NCBI GenBank assembly: GCA_012845835.1
Contig: JABAKD010000019.1
Span: forward strand, 8,605,584 to 8,669,583
Source of the DNA: Undaria pinnatifida
Taxonomy: Eukaryota; Sar; Phaeophyceae; Laminariales; Alariaceae
Direction of reading: 5' to 3'
DNA: 64,000 bases
Below the pieces are notes generated by a model. It made no database searches. It saw only the letters and a list, made by a program, of their open reading frames with translations, and had not been told where the DNA came from. Positions 33,978 to 44,668 of the stretch are shown one piece after another. Both the position numbers and the translations under genes were made by a program. How positions within the stretch are numbered: position 1 is the stretch's first letter; each line of letters opens with the position of its first letter.

Positions 33978-34009
33978 GCATGGGCGCCGGCATTCGCCGG
34001 CGCCCATGC
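33978..34009. other. perfect GC hairpin, 14-bp stem, 4-base loop
   Basis: gcatgggcgccggc and gccggcgcccatgc pair exactly around attc. There is no T run after it, so it is not a classical terminator; function unknown. Confidence 0.85.
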
Positions 34010-34782
34010 TTCGGGTAGGGCAGGGCAGCACTTCGACAACTTGAGGTGTAGCTGTCCGATTTGGCATGCATTGAACTTTAAAGTAATGCCAAGAGTTTAA
34101 TACGAACATGGGATTATGAAAGTCATGCTTTGACAAAAGAAAAAACGTAATATTATACAACAAAGAGGGCAAGGATAGGCGAAACACACTATCTATGTTA
34201 AATGCGCCGCCAAGTAAAAGTTGGCGTCTATCAAACAAAAATACCGAAAAGAGTATTATTGAGAACCTGCGTCGCCTCTAGGCGAAACAAAAGAGGCCTT
34301 GGCATTAATGAAGAGACTGCACTGCTGTCCCCGTGGCAATGGAGGTTCGAAGTCGACAGGATGCAAAGTCGGTTTGCATCAAACGCCGACATGAGGACAT
34401 GTCAGCCGGCGAGGTTTTGGAAGAAGATTGCTTTGTTTGTTACGTGAAGGCTGTCGCATTGATTGGTCTGCGTGGTCGCGGGCGAGGAGGAAAACGTAGA
34501 AGAGGAGGGCGATCTCGCGTTGAGGCGGCGTTGTCTAAGATTGGTGCGGGGGTGGCTTTGCTCGTACGGGAGGTTGGCGTAGCGCTTCTTCTCTGTTTTT
34601 TCTCGGGAAGGCGGGATACGTGTGTCTGCTGTCATTTCTTCGTGGGGGCTTTCACGTTGTCGAAATCGGACGCGTCCCCTCAATGCATAATATCCGGAGT
34701 GTCTCTACCATGACGACTGCTGATAGTGCCGTGCGTATTTCCTAGAGACTGACGTATTATTTACTGGTAGCAATAATAATAT
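34010..34782. other. anonymous sequence
   Basis: A plus frame from ATG 34339 to 34713 (MEVRSRQDAKSVCIKRRHED, 124 aa) has an Arg/Gly-rich middle and hydrophobic end; I have no support that it is a gene. Confidence 0.3.
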
Positions 34783-35147
34783 ACCTTTGCAACATTTTTT
34801 TTTCTTCATCCCATTTATTATCCCCGCACCACTCTCGCGCTCCCTCCCAGTAGTAACTCAGATCCGGGGTCACATAGCGGGCCCTCCTCCTCCCTCCCCA
34901 CTTCGGCACGTGCTTTCAGTTTTACCGCGAGGAGAATCCAGCATTTTCTTCCCTCGTCGACTCGCGTCGAACCAACCCACGCTGCTAGGCGCTCTCAGCA
35001 GTTGATCCCTGTTTTTTTTTTGCATTTTTGCAAATAAAGTCAAATCTCATCGTGGTGGGTGTCGAACTCAAGGACAACCAAACGTTAGTAGTATTCGAGG
35101 GTAAAACCACTATTATTAATAGACCACCGGGGCGGCCGGCTGACAAT
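34783..35147 (-). mobile_element. SINE-2, tRNA-derived, minus strand
   Basis: On the minus strand it begins ccggccgccccggtggtcta (end 35147), has B-box GAGTTCGACACCC, then ttatttgcaaaa, cgcgagtcgacgag, gtgaccccggatctgagtta and ends in an A tail (T run at 34795-34802). It shares its first 16 or so bases with SINE-1 but has a different body. Confidence 0.75.
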
Positions 35148-35269
35148 TGATTTAAACAAAACAGGATATTTGCATAGAGATTACATTCCCTCCCCCGTAT
35201 TGTGTGATATTACGATGGTTGACGCGACATGTATAGAATAAAGCGCCAAATACCTAAATATCAGCGTAC

Positions 35270-35520
35270 GCGGAGTTTTAGATATCATGAATAACGAACG
35301 ACCGCGACGGCAGAGCACGGCAAGGCATAGCGCTTTGCTCTGCTGAGCTAGCGGTGCGCTGCTGAGCTGAGCCGCAGGGCATCGCAGGGCACTGCACGGC
35401 GCTTCGTTGCTGTAAGCTATAGCGCTGCGATGGGGTGCTGGGCGGTGTCGAGCTGACGAGCCAAGCCCAGATCTCAGCCGATGAAGCTTCGTCAAGTACA
35501 AAACAAATGGTGCGAATCAA
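35270..35520 (-). repeat. family O, GC-rich repeat of CAGCGC/GCCGTGC words
   Basis: On the minus strand it aligns with 44669-44945 from tgtacttgacgaagcttcat through cagcaccccatcgcagcgct to tgccgtgctctgccgt. The inner part is made of short CAGCGC, GTGCAGTGC and CCCTGCGATG words. Confidence 0.65.
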
Positions 35521-35710
35521 AGAAAAGCTAAAAAAGCTGGACCGTTCCGCAACTAATGCATAGACCGCAAATTAGCGGCAAATGGTAGGAAGTTCAACTT
35601 ACTAGACAAAAAAGGAAGAAAAAATCGCGAGAAAGTTCAAAATCGTGTTGGCAGAAAAACTAATGTTGCAGGAAGCAGCTGAACGGTCAAGAAACAGGCA
35701 AAATTTCAGT
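35521..35710. repeat. family P fragment
   Basis: aaagaaaagctaaaaaagct, ttagcggcaaatggtaggaa and ggaagcagctgaacggtcaa match the complement of 43780-44045. A further fragment is at 37555-37620. Confidence 0.6.
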
Positions 35711-35711
35711 T

Positions 35712-36130
35712 GTTGTTGTTGTCGCTCTCTTATTAAATCGCATAATCAAGTCCGTGGTCACAGGACAGGCTCCAGTCACTCTGGAGCTGAGGAATACCCT
35801 AGGGGAAAAACACAAACCAAAGGTGGTACACGCATAAATCACAGCTGACACAATTCATGCCTCCACCAGAAACATATAAAAAAAGTGAAATCGGGAGTCA
35901 GTCTACGATGTGCCAGGTCCATACCGGTGCATACGTCTCATTACTCGCGCCTGGGAAAACCGACTATAATACCGCTTGCCACCCAAGAAAGACTACCACG
36001 TATATATTACACGTGGTATCTATCACTACGCATACGCACAACAGACGCAAGTCAATTGGAAAAAAGAAACAAACAAAGAAGAGAAAGGAAAGGAAACGGG
36101 TGCATGGGGCCAAGAAAAAGAAAAGGTAAA
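35712..36130 (-). mobile_element. family D retroposon
   Basis: gttgttgttgtcgctc at the left is the complement of the AAC tail. The body has aagtccgtggtcacaggaca and ctccaccagaaacatataaa, and the element ends in the purine tract at 36056-36125 (its pyrimidine head on the minus strand). Confidence 0.75.
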
Positions 36131-36478
36131 TAAACTTTGGGGGGTCTACTGGCGAGTCTGCCACCAGAACGATGCCACGTGGTTTTTCGACGATCTACAG
36201 CAGTACTACGAACGACTTCCGATACACCCACCGAAGCACGGACTACCGGCGAATTACGCGATCGACAGCTGGCTGTGGTTGTCACGTGTCTCTGTGTTGG
36301 GGGCCCCTGTGCGCTGCCTCTTGTTGGCTCTTGTTTGGGTAAAACATGCGGTGTGCTCGATGGCCTCACGGCAGCAGCACACCAGAATCAGAACGTCCGC
36401 TCGTACGACGTATCATTCTTACAGGAAATTGTAATATTTTTTTCTCCATCAATATGAACATAAAACGGTTGTTATATA

Positions 36479-37406
36479 TTGGACAGAGTGACGCGTGTAC
36501 GACTAAACTTGCCAACGGCACTCGTACTGCACTTTGAGCTATTTGCTGTGGTTCTGGTTGCTACTAGTTGCTGCAGTATGTGCTAGAAGTTTCACCCTTC
36601 GGATACTGCTGCTGCACCTGATGTTGTGTGTTTGCCAATGTTGTCAGTTGGCGTTCATGCTCGTCGTACATAGTACTGCTGTTCTCACCCAGTACGTGCG
36701 GGTTTCCTCGTACCTCAACGGCACGACGACGAGGTCAAAACAGAAGGGAGGTGACATGAAATGGCATGGACAATGGCTACATAGAAGCGAGCACAGCGGG
36801 ATAGTTCGCTGCGAATCAACCGCACTCGTTCATGCCTACAGCAGAGGCTGCCTGGAGTGTCAGCGGCCATGCTAAAGCCAGGGTCAAAGGCCGAAGAGAC
36901 GGCTCTTCTACCTGCTTGGTTTTGTCTCGAGATTCTGTTATATATAGACTATTGGACAGAGTAATGCGTGTACGACTAAACTTGCCAACGGCACTCGTAC
37001 TGCACTTTGAGCTATCTGCTGTGGTTCTGGTTGCTACTAGTTGCTGCAGTATGTGCTAGAAGTTTCACCCTTCGGATACTGCTGCTGCACCTGATGTTGT
37101 GTGTTTGCCAATGTTGTCAGTTGGCGTTCATGCTCGTCGTACATACTGCTGTTCTCACCCAGTACGTACGGGTTTCCTCGTACCTCGACGGCACGACGAC
37201 GAGCTCAAAACAGAAGGGAGGTGACATGAAATGGCGTGGACATTGGCCATATAGAAGCGAGCACAGTGGGATAGTTCGCTGCGAATCAACCGCACTCGTT
37301 CATGCCTACAGCAGAGGCTGCCTGGAGTGTCAGCGGCCATGCTAAAGCCAGGGCCAAAGGCCAAAGAGACGGCTCTACCTGCTTGGTTTTGTCTCGAGAT
37401 CCTGTT
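36479..37406. repeat. 473-bp tandem duplication
   Basis: Unit 1 (36479-36951) and unit 2 (36952-37406) are nearly identical, starting ttggacagagt and ending at ctcgagat-ctgtta. The visible length differences are three bases (tag near 36672 and ttc near 36906). A frame of about 112 codons is open in both units but lacks an ATG start, so I do not call a gene. Confidence 0.9.
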
Positions 37407-38079
37407 ACATGAAAATGTCATGATTCCATGGTTTGGGAGTTATTTTGTCACGAAACGTTTTGCCGTCGGTAACTTGTGTCGCGAAGTTGTTGGATATCGT
37501 CGGTAACTTGTGTCACGTTTTATTAGGTGAACCCACACTAAAAAAATGAATTTCCAGCTGGCAAAACGAGCAGAAACAAGAGCAATAAAAAGGCCGGGCA
37601 AGAGACCAAACGAACTATTAATAGTAAAAAAGTACAGGAAAGAAACTAACGCTCGAGAGTATGCCACCGCAAAATTCCAAACATTATCACGTACCGTTTG
37701 GAAACGATGCCAATTTTGTAAATCATTCAGGCGTTGCAGCCATTAAGATTCAACAATTTTCCAAAATTCCTCCTCGACACTCGCTCGTCTCGCTCGGCAC
37801 CCGTCCGCGTTCACGTCGATGTGCGGAACGGACACGGCAGGGCGAGGGGCGTTGGAGCCGCCCCCCGAAGGCGGCGCTCGAACCAAGCTATATTCGACCG
37901 AAAATTCCAGTTCCGCGAATCGCATACTTAGGCCGAGACAAACAACTCCTGACCAAAGTACATGACACCAAGAAATGATTTGATATATATTTATTTCGAT
38001 GTTTGAGGTGGTCCGCACATTTTTACCAGTTTTTCCAAAACGCGTGGCGTAGCCGCGCGCGGGTCGGAGCCCTAGCCTG
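37407..38079. other. anonymous sequence
   Basis: Contains a family P fragment (37555-37620), a CTATTAATAG palindrome at 37615, and otherwise nothing recognised. Confidence 0.4.
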
Positions 38080-38172
38080 GGTTAGGGCTAGGGCTAGGGT
38101 GAGGGTTAGGGTTAGGGTTAGGGTTGGGGCTAGGGTTAGGGTTAGGATTAGGGTTGGGGCTAGGGTTAGGGT
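38080..38172. repeat. interstitial telomere-like TTAGGG block, degenerate
   Basis: About 15 consecutive hexamers of TTAGGG with GCTAGGG, TTGGGG and TTAGGA variants. TTAGGG is the telomere repeat of animals, many fungi and several protist groups. Unique sequence lies on both sides, so this is internal and not a chromosome end. Confidence 0.85.
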
Positions 38173-38189
38173 GGGTCGAAACCCTCTCG

Positions 38190-38300
38190 CGATTAAAAAA
38201 AAAGCACAAAAACACAAAAAAAACAGCTTAAAATCTTTGGTCAATAAAAAAAAAGCACAAAAACACAAAAAAACAGCTTAAAACCTTTAGTCTATAAAGT
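38190..38300. repeat. tandem pair of about 57-bp A-rich units
   Basis: aaaaaaagcacaaaaacaca and cagcttaaaa-cttt-gtc-ata occur twice in a row. Confidence 0.75.
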
Positions 38301-38669
38301 GAAATATACTTGGTACTTCATCTGGTACTTTTTGTGGGACAAAGCCGGTAAAGGTGCCTCACGAGTTGTGCTGGATGGATTTTAGACGGATGGAAATGCC
38401 AAGAACACCAACACCGCCTGAGACCACAGGTTGATAAACGCACGCCACGAGAGCCCCAAGATTGGCCAAAACCAATCGCCTACGAAATCTGCGCAACAGT
38501 CTTCACTTTTTCATGTTTTCCCAGTGGACATCTATCTTCCGCTGTTATTATCTTCCCCGTAGATGATGGTTGAGTACATGGCGGTGAGAAAAATGAACAG
38601 AAACAACAAAAAACAAAAAACGATGTGAACGACTGATGATGATGATGAACTGAAAGATCGGCATAGATA
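38301..38669. other. anonymous sequence with family F remnants
   Basis: gttgtgctggatgga and gccaagaacacc at 38360-38410 recall family F; the rest is unrecognised. Confidence 0.35.
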
Positions 38670-39462
38670 GTGTGTGTGTGTTCTTCACATTAAACCGTTC
38701 TTCTACTCGTCGACATCCAGCACACCCAGTGTCCGTACTGATTCTTCACCCTAGAAAGATCAGCTCTGTGGTCACAAGCTACGACACAGAGATAATGCAT
38801 CGTAATGCATTCGACAACGCAATGTCATGCCCTAGTACTGGGTACGACAGGCACAACATACATACGTCAGCAACAGAAATACATTGGAAGAGAGAATACG
38901 AAATAAACAAAAACAAAAACAAAAACAAAATAATAATAAGAAAACATATAAAAACAAAGATAAAAATAAAACAAAAATGAAACAAACAAAATGAAGGGGA
39001 AATCGAAGAAACAACCCAACCGGAAAGGAGAGCCAAAGCTCGGAAAAGAAACATAATAAAAATAAAATAAAATAAAGGAAAGTAAAACCAAAATAAGATA
39101 ATCCGAACACGAGCCAAAAACCTGGACACGCAAGGAGGGAACAAAGGGGAAAAAAATACCCCAGAAAAAGAAGAAAAGTGCTACGTACCTACTAGTCGGC
39201 CTGGTACCTTGCTACCCTGTCTGCCATCTCCTTCCTGCCTTCGTCCACCGCGGTCTCCCTTCTATTCCTCCTGTTGCCCCCCCTGCCCCCACTCCCTTGG
39301 ACGGCTTTCCTTCTACTCCTCCTGTTTCCCCCCCTCCCCCCTTTGAGTTCTTCTCATTAAACCAAAATACCTTGTAAAAGAGAGAAACAACGAAAGAAAC
39401 CAAGACAAAACAAATAAATAAATAAATAAATAAAAAGGGGAGCCAAAGCTCGGGAGATAGTA
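38670..39462. repeat. family E, copy 2
   Basis: Near-identical to 9902-10709 in the same direction; differences are mainly in lengths of A-rich runs. The very close match implies a recent copying event. Flanks differ on both sides. Confidence 0.85.
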
Positions 39463-40235
39463 GGCCATAGTGGAACAAAAGTCATACTATAGGCACATGA
39501 TTAAGCCTAAAACCACAACCGAAAGCATTTAAAAGCCACAGCCAATATAGCAACCGTACACAGGTGTCCCTGGATCATTTCACTTCAGAAACAACAGGTG
39601 CGATGTCCTGCAGGCCAATAGCGTGGGTCCCGTGTCCTGTGGTGTTACTTTCACATGATGACTTGAGTATGTACCTGGTACCAGTTTTTGGTAAAAAAAA
39701 TTACCAAGTCGTATACAATATCTTGTTGCTGTTTGTTACCCTACGTACCTATCTATGTTAACTCTGTACGATTATTATTACATATTGCCATTCTGATATT
39801 AATACTATACCTGCTATTATAGTACTCGTAGCAACAGCACTGTGCCACAATGTACTGCTACTACTACTACTGCTACTACTACTGCTACTGCTACCGCTAC
39901 TACTGTGCTACTGCTGCTACTACTACACTGCTATACTGTTACTATTATTACTGCTACTACTATACACTTGTGGTATTATATCTGACGTTTTTCGAGCCCT
40001 TTACGGGCATACTATTTCCCCCCTTATTTTCCCGGTCATCTGCTACTACTCCTTTGCTCCACAAATCTTCGCTGCCTAGCAGGTTTGAAGCCCCGAAATC
40101 CCTCCCTATACTAATTTGAAGTAAATTTGTCCCCCAAAAGGGTTTCCGGTTGTTAAGGCGTTAAAGCTGCGGGAAAGGGATTTTTCAAAGAGCCACACCT
40201 TCGAGTTGTGTTATATTTTACTGGTTATATTATAA
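39463..40235. other. anonymous sequence with a CTA/CTG-rich array
   Basis: 39848-39965 is dominated by tactactactgctactac words. 40080-40163 resembles the small TTAA-flanked element at 42196 (gaaatccctccctatactaa and aagggtttccggttgttaag) without a clear left end. TACCTGGTA is at 39672. Confidence 0.5.
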
Positions 40236-40325
40236 AAAATGAAAATACACTCCAGCTGTGAGATCGAAGATTTTGTCGAAACTCATCTTTGCAACCTGTG
40301 TGTGATACTCCGATCGCGCTATAAT
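40236..40325 (-). repeat. family A tail, minus strand
   Basis: The complement runs from gcgcgatcggagtatcacac through atgagtttcgacaaaatctt to tgtattttcattttttataa, one of the best preserved tails. Confidence 0.8.
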
Positions 40326-40849
40326 ATGTACCAGGCATATCAACTAGTCAGTAAAATCTGAATCTTGCATAATAATGTGTATGCAACATTTTATGGGATA
40401 TTTATGGTTTGTCGGGGTAGAGCTATGTATAATACTCGTATGGCGTTATGATATTCAGTGGTGGAGGTACACTGGTTGTGAATCTTCCCAAAGGTAGCTA
40501 TTTACGCACTCTGATTGGTCAAGGGTTATCTTAGAAACGGCTCAACCAAACTAACTAAGGCATTTCCAACCTACACCATCCCGATCTTATCGAACAACGT
40601 AGAAGAGTCTTTCCAAGCACAGCACAGCACAGCATCCTAAAGCCTGCCGGAGTCAAAACCTAGAGCCTTCGCGAAACAGATAATGCAAGCACAGGTCACC
40701 CCTTCGCGTTCGGGGGGAGTGTCATAGAGGGTTCGGGTCGTGTGGTCGACTTTAGACGCCACGGCTTAAACCCTCGTAAAAAGTCTCCATCAAGGTGTCT
40801 CTAGGCCTCACATCATATATATTATTGTTTCGTGCTGGAAAGCCAAGTC

Positions 40850-40975
40850 ATATTGTGGTGACCGGGCCCGAGAGGCGATCCTTGGAGAGGCCCTCCGTGG
40901 TGACGAGGACCGCGGTGTCCTGGGCCTCCGTGCGGGCCATGGGGCACACGGTCGCGCCTTTCTCTCTGCCACAGT
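40850..40975 (-). CDS. candidate terminal exon, unidentified
   Basis: After an acceptor-like cttttTCACTGTGGCAG on the minus strand, the frame reads GATVCPMARTEAQDTAVLVT then TEGLSKDRLSGPVTTI and a TGA. Third codon positions are almost all G or C, which is the bias seen in the hydrolase exons at 53-60 kb and unlike the surroundings. No upstream exon or family was recognised. It could be a decayed gene fragment. Confidence 0.3.
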
Positions 40976-41455
40976 GAAAAAGCCCTGGGTTGAAGGTATC
41001 GGGGGGCGGGGGCGGGGTACCTATTGTGTTTGTTGGAATGCATAGCAATATATCGGAACAAGGCTGATGACGAGATGCAGCCGAGCCCCGCCTTTTCTTT
41101 GCAGTCGTCCGTTGGGAGCAAGCGCCAGATTATTTTGAGCAACACAAAAATGCATATATATACATAAAACAACAAAAACAATAAAAACACTCTTCTTATT
41201 ATAGCACCCCCACTAATCTGACGAGGCGCCTCATTAAATCAGACTAGCGGAAAAATGACACGGAGGTAGAATATTTGGGAAACCACCCCGCGGTTTCACG
41301 ACAACAATATAATAGCACATGAATGTGGCTCCTCAACACCCACACTGCTGCGTCCTCACCCTTTACGTACCTCCCATAAGAGCTTCCTCATTCATCATGG
41401 ACAACAACCAACAACAATCACAGCAGCACCTGTCTATCTATCTCTTGTTATATGG
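40976..41455. other. anonymous sequence
   Basis: Nothing recognised. Confidence 0.4.
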
Positions 41456-41875
41456 CTCAGTTTGGTAAGCTATTATAGGTTAACCTTTTTTTGCAAACTT
41501 AAGAAGTGGTCGAACGGAATAATACCCCACTAATTCCTTAACAAAAATGGCATCGTCGAGAGACCACATGGATTTTTTGGGGTCGTGGGTTCAAATCCCA
41601 CCATCCACCAACAATAATTAATTACCTTTTTTTCAGACTTTCCCCACGTCGAACTTGGAAAAAAAATACTCTCCCCGGTATCCCCAGGAAATGAAACCGC
41701 TTTCGGATATATTATTGACAGGCCCGCCCATATATCCGGCCGACCTGCTATCCCGTCGTTTCAGGGGGGAAGCGTATTATAAGTAGGCCTGGGTAAGCTA
41801 TATGCATAGGTTAACCTTTTTTGCAAGAGGTCAAACGGACTAATACCCCACTAATACCCCACTAATATCTTAGTC
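41456..41875 (+). mobile_element. TRIM-2, miniature LTR-type element
   Basis: An LTR-like repeat at 41456-41543 (tgttatatggctcagtttgg to ccttaaca) and another ending near 41875 enclose about 230 bp of non-coding sequence. After the left repeat there is aaaaatggcatcgtcgag and a GGTTCAAATCCCAC word; before the right repeat is the purine tract ttcaggggggaag. Ends are diverged, so it is older than TRIM-3. Confidence 0.75.
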
Positions 41876-42060
41876 TAATAACGCTCTGTTGTCGTTTTGT
41901 GGACCGTGGGTTTTGGCGTGAGGGGGAGGTTCTCATCGAAAAATAGAAAAAAATACAAGCACTGCATGCAGCAGTCCTGGTCTTGATTTTTTGTTTTGTT
42001 TTTTTTTCTCATACTTGTGCTTTCCAGCTTCTGGACAAGCCGTGGTCACAGGTGTCATCC

Positions 42061-42525
42061 TGTTATAAAGCTTAGTCTGGGTAAGTAAGCTATTGGTTAA
42101 CCTTTTGCAAGTGGTCAAACGGGCTAATACCCCACTAATACCTTGACAAATGGCGTCGTCGGCAGGATCATGAGTTTTTCGGGTCGTGGGTTTAACCCCT
42201 TTAGAGCCCCCGAACCCCTCCCTATACTAACTTCAAGTAAAATTGTCCCCAAGAAGGGTTTCCAGTGGTGAAGGGGTTAAGCCCCACATCCACCATAGTA
42301 AACTTTTTCAGACTTTCCCCATGTCGAACTTGAAAAATACTCTCCCCGGTATGCCCAGGAAAAATGAAACGGCTTGGATATTGACAGGTCCGCCGTATAT
42401 CCGGCCGACCTGCTATCCCGCCGTTTCAGGGGGGGAGAGTGTTGTAAGGCTTAGTTTTGGTAAGCTATTGGTTAACCTTTTTTGCAAGTGGTCAAACGGA
42501 CTAATACCCCACTAATACTTTAACA
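42061..42525 (+). mobile_element. TRIM-3, complete miniature LTR-type element in a SINE
   Basis: LTR-like repeats of 86-88 bp (42061-42148 and 42440-42525) start TG and end CA. ATCC flanks both sides (42057-42060 and 42526-42529), a 4-bp target duplication. A TGGCGTCG primer-site-like word follows the left repeat and a purine tract (42425-42439) precedes the right one. There is no coding region, as usual for TRIMs, so it depended on another element's proteins. It looks structurally whole and is the youngest of the three TRIMs. Confidence 0.88.
42196..42276. mobile_element. 81-bp TTAA-flanked MITE, piggyBac-like, inside TRIM-3
   Basis: TTAA stands at 42192-42195 and 42277-42280. The ends are CCCCTTTAGAG and GTGAAGGGG. 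TTAA duplication and a CCC start are typical of piggyBac-derived MITEs. It interrupts the TRIM word gggttcgagtcccac. A diverged relative is at 40080-40163 and a possible end at 61729-61748. Confidence 0.65.
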
Positions 42526-42831
42526 ATCCCTTCTTGATTCCCCCGGTACTTGCCTTCAACTTTTATCGCACATAGGTTTCAGCAATCCCACTGCTCGTCG
42601 ATTTTTCATCGAGTGTTCAGCTAACTCACGCTCTCACGCTTTCCGCAAGTCAATTTTTGTGCACAAGAAAAAAAGTCCCAACGAATTTATACGAGTATGT
42701 ATGCACTTGGCGGGGCTCAAACTCACAAAACCGACCCATACCAGAGAGGCTCGAGGATAACCTGATACGCCACCGGGGCGACCGGCAATCTTGAATATGA
42801 AGAGCGCGGGCTCACTACGCCCTCGATTGAA

Positions 42832-43372
42832 CGTTGTTGTTGTTGTTGTCACATTAAATCGCATAACCAAGTCCGTGGTCACAGGACAGGCTCCAGTCAC
42901 TCTGGAGCTGAGGAATACCCCAGCCAAGGAAAAACACAAACAACCCAAGGTGGTACACGCATATATCACAGCTGACGTAATTCATGCCTCCACCAGAAAC
43001 ATATAAAAGTGAAATCGGGAGTCAGTCTACGATGTGTCGGGTCCATACCGGTGCATACGTCTCACTACTTGAGCCTGGAGAAACCAAATATTCCGATTGC
43101 CACCCAAGGAAGACTACCACGTGAATATTACACGTAGTATCTATCACTACGCATACGCACGACAGACGTAAGTCAAATGGAGAAAAGAAACAAAGAAAAG
43201 AAGATAAAGGAAAGGAAAGAAAAGTCTTTCAGAAATAGAAGAAAACGAAACAAAACGAAAGAGGAAAGGAAAGAAAAGAACAAGACAAACGAGAAAAAAA
43301 TCAAGAAAAGACAAGAAATTTTGAGGAAGCAAGGAAAGGAAAAAGAAGAAGAGAAAAAAAAAAAAAAAAAAA
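42832..43372 (-). mobile_element. family D retroposon with a long purine tract
   Basis: Starts at the TTG repeat gttgttgttgttgttgtc (its AAC tail on the minus strand), with the full body to about 43170, then about 200 bp of nearly pure A/G (43177-43372). Confidence 0.75.
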
Positions 43373-43724
43373 ACAATCCCCCCTGATCATGGGCGGGGGG
43401 GGGGGGATATCGGCATGGAAAATAACTTGTTGCGAAAGGGGCGAAAGTAAACGCCGAGGTACTCGAGGTGGTGTGGTGTGATACCTGCTGCTGCATGCTG
43501 GTTGGTTGGTGGTGAAAAAAAACTGTCCACAAACAAAACATTGAGAGGTCGCCGGCAAACGGCAAGAAAGCACAATTAATACTACCTCGTACATACATAC
43601 GTATGGACGCAAATCGGCGTGTGAAACAGACTGGGTATCGATGGTATAGGCCTTGCAAACACGACGTCGAACCGTGTGGGAAACGGAAACAAAAAATTAC
43701 TTACAAACTTCTTTCTGCTGAAAG
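43373..43724. other. anonymous sequence
   Basis: A G run at 43394-43407; otherwise nothing recognised. Confidence 0.4.
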
Positions 43725-44045
43725 TGCTCGGTTGGTGCATCCCTGCCATTTCCGGAGTCGGACTACTTGCGGAACGGTCCAGCTTTTCTTTATTTTCTTG
43801 ATCGGCCTTTTTATTGTTTTTGTTTCTTCTGCTCGTTTTGCCAGTTAGTTGTTGTTTCTTGACCTTTCAGCTGCTTCCTGCAAATTTGTTTTTTCTGCCA
43901 GCACGATTTTGAACCTTTTCGTGATTATTTCTTCCTTTTTTTGTTTAGTAGAAGTTGAACTTCCTACCATTTGCCGCTAATTTGCCGCCTGTGCATTACT
44001 TGCGGAGCGGTTATTCTTTAGCTTTTCTTTGATTTCTTTTTAGAG
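43725..44045. repeat. family P, longest copy
   Basis: Complement of the 35521-35710 segment, extended by cggaacggtccagcttttct and ggcctttttattgtttttgt. The word acttgcgga-cggt-cagcttttctttattttctt occurs in changed form at both ends (about 43766 and 43998), so the copy may have terminal direct repeats. Confidence 0.55.
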
Positions 44046-44089
44046 CCGTCCATGCCGCTGCTGCAATTCCCACCCACCCCCGCCCCCAA

Positions 44090-44668
44090 CGCCCCCTCCT
44101 TCCCCACCACCCGCACCATCGCCTAGACCTAGCACCACGCGTATAGCAAACCCCTACATCTATGCGACCTAAAGCCCTCCCCCCCCGCCCCCCGCCTCCC
44201 CCCCCGCCCCCCGCCTCCTCCGCCACACCCCCCCCCCCTCCCCCACAAGAAGGATTTATAGTTTCCACGCACAAATTGACCTGCCCCACCCGTCCCCTCC
44301 CCCGCCTCCCCCCCTCCCGCCCCCCTTTTGATCAAAATCAGCCCCCCACGTCCTTAGAAACTCCGCCCTCCCCTCACCGGATATTCGACTTACAGGATTC
44401 ACTTGATAAACTGATGCATTTTTTTCCACAGCTGTCAGATTTTGTCCCCCTCAGAAACGGGTTTTATAGTTTCCGCGCACAGACTGCCTAACATCACCCT
44501 GTTGACCCTGATAGCTACACTGTAGTTGCAAGGGGAGTCGCCGACCTATATCCTTAATGAGGACACACAACCCGTAATACGCGCGATCGGAGTATCATTT
44601 CAACTTGCAAAGATGAGTTTCGACAAAATATTCGATCTCACAGTTGGAGTGTACTTCAATTTTAATAA
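44090..44668 (+). repeat. family A, full-length copy
   Basis: It has the upstream part (gcctagacctagcaccacgc, tatgcgacctaaagc), poly-C tracts (44171-44335), the core (cgacttacaggattcacttg) reading DLQDSLDKLMHFFPQLSDFV, ggacacacaacccgtaatac and the tail atgagtttcgacaaaatatt to tttaataat. Confidence 0.85.

Larger units (their letters stand above)
42004..42785 (-). mobile_element. SINE-1, minus strand, split by TRIM-3
   Basis: The 3' part lies at 42004-42060 (A tail as T run, ctggacaagccgtggtcaca) and the rest at 42526-42785, ending at the head cggtcgccccggtggcgtat. The two parts join at the duplicated ATCC. Confidence 0.88.

Noticed and set aside
36534-37345. Two paralogous 112-codon genes in the tandem duplication
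   Set aside because: The frames begin at TTG, have no ATG or splice support, and the units are near-identical as DNA, so an open frame is not evidence of coding.
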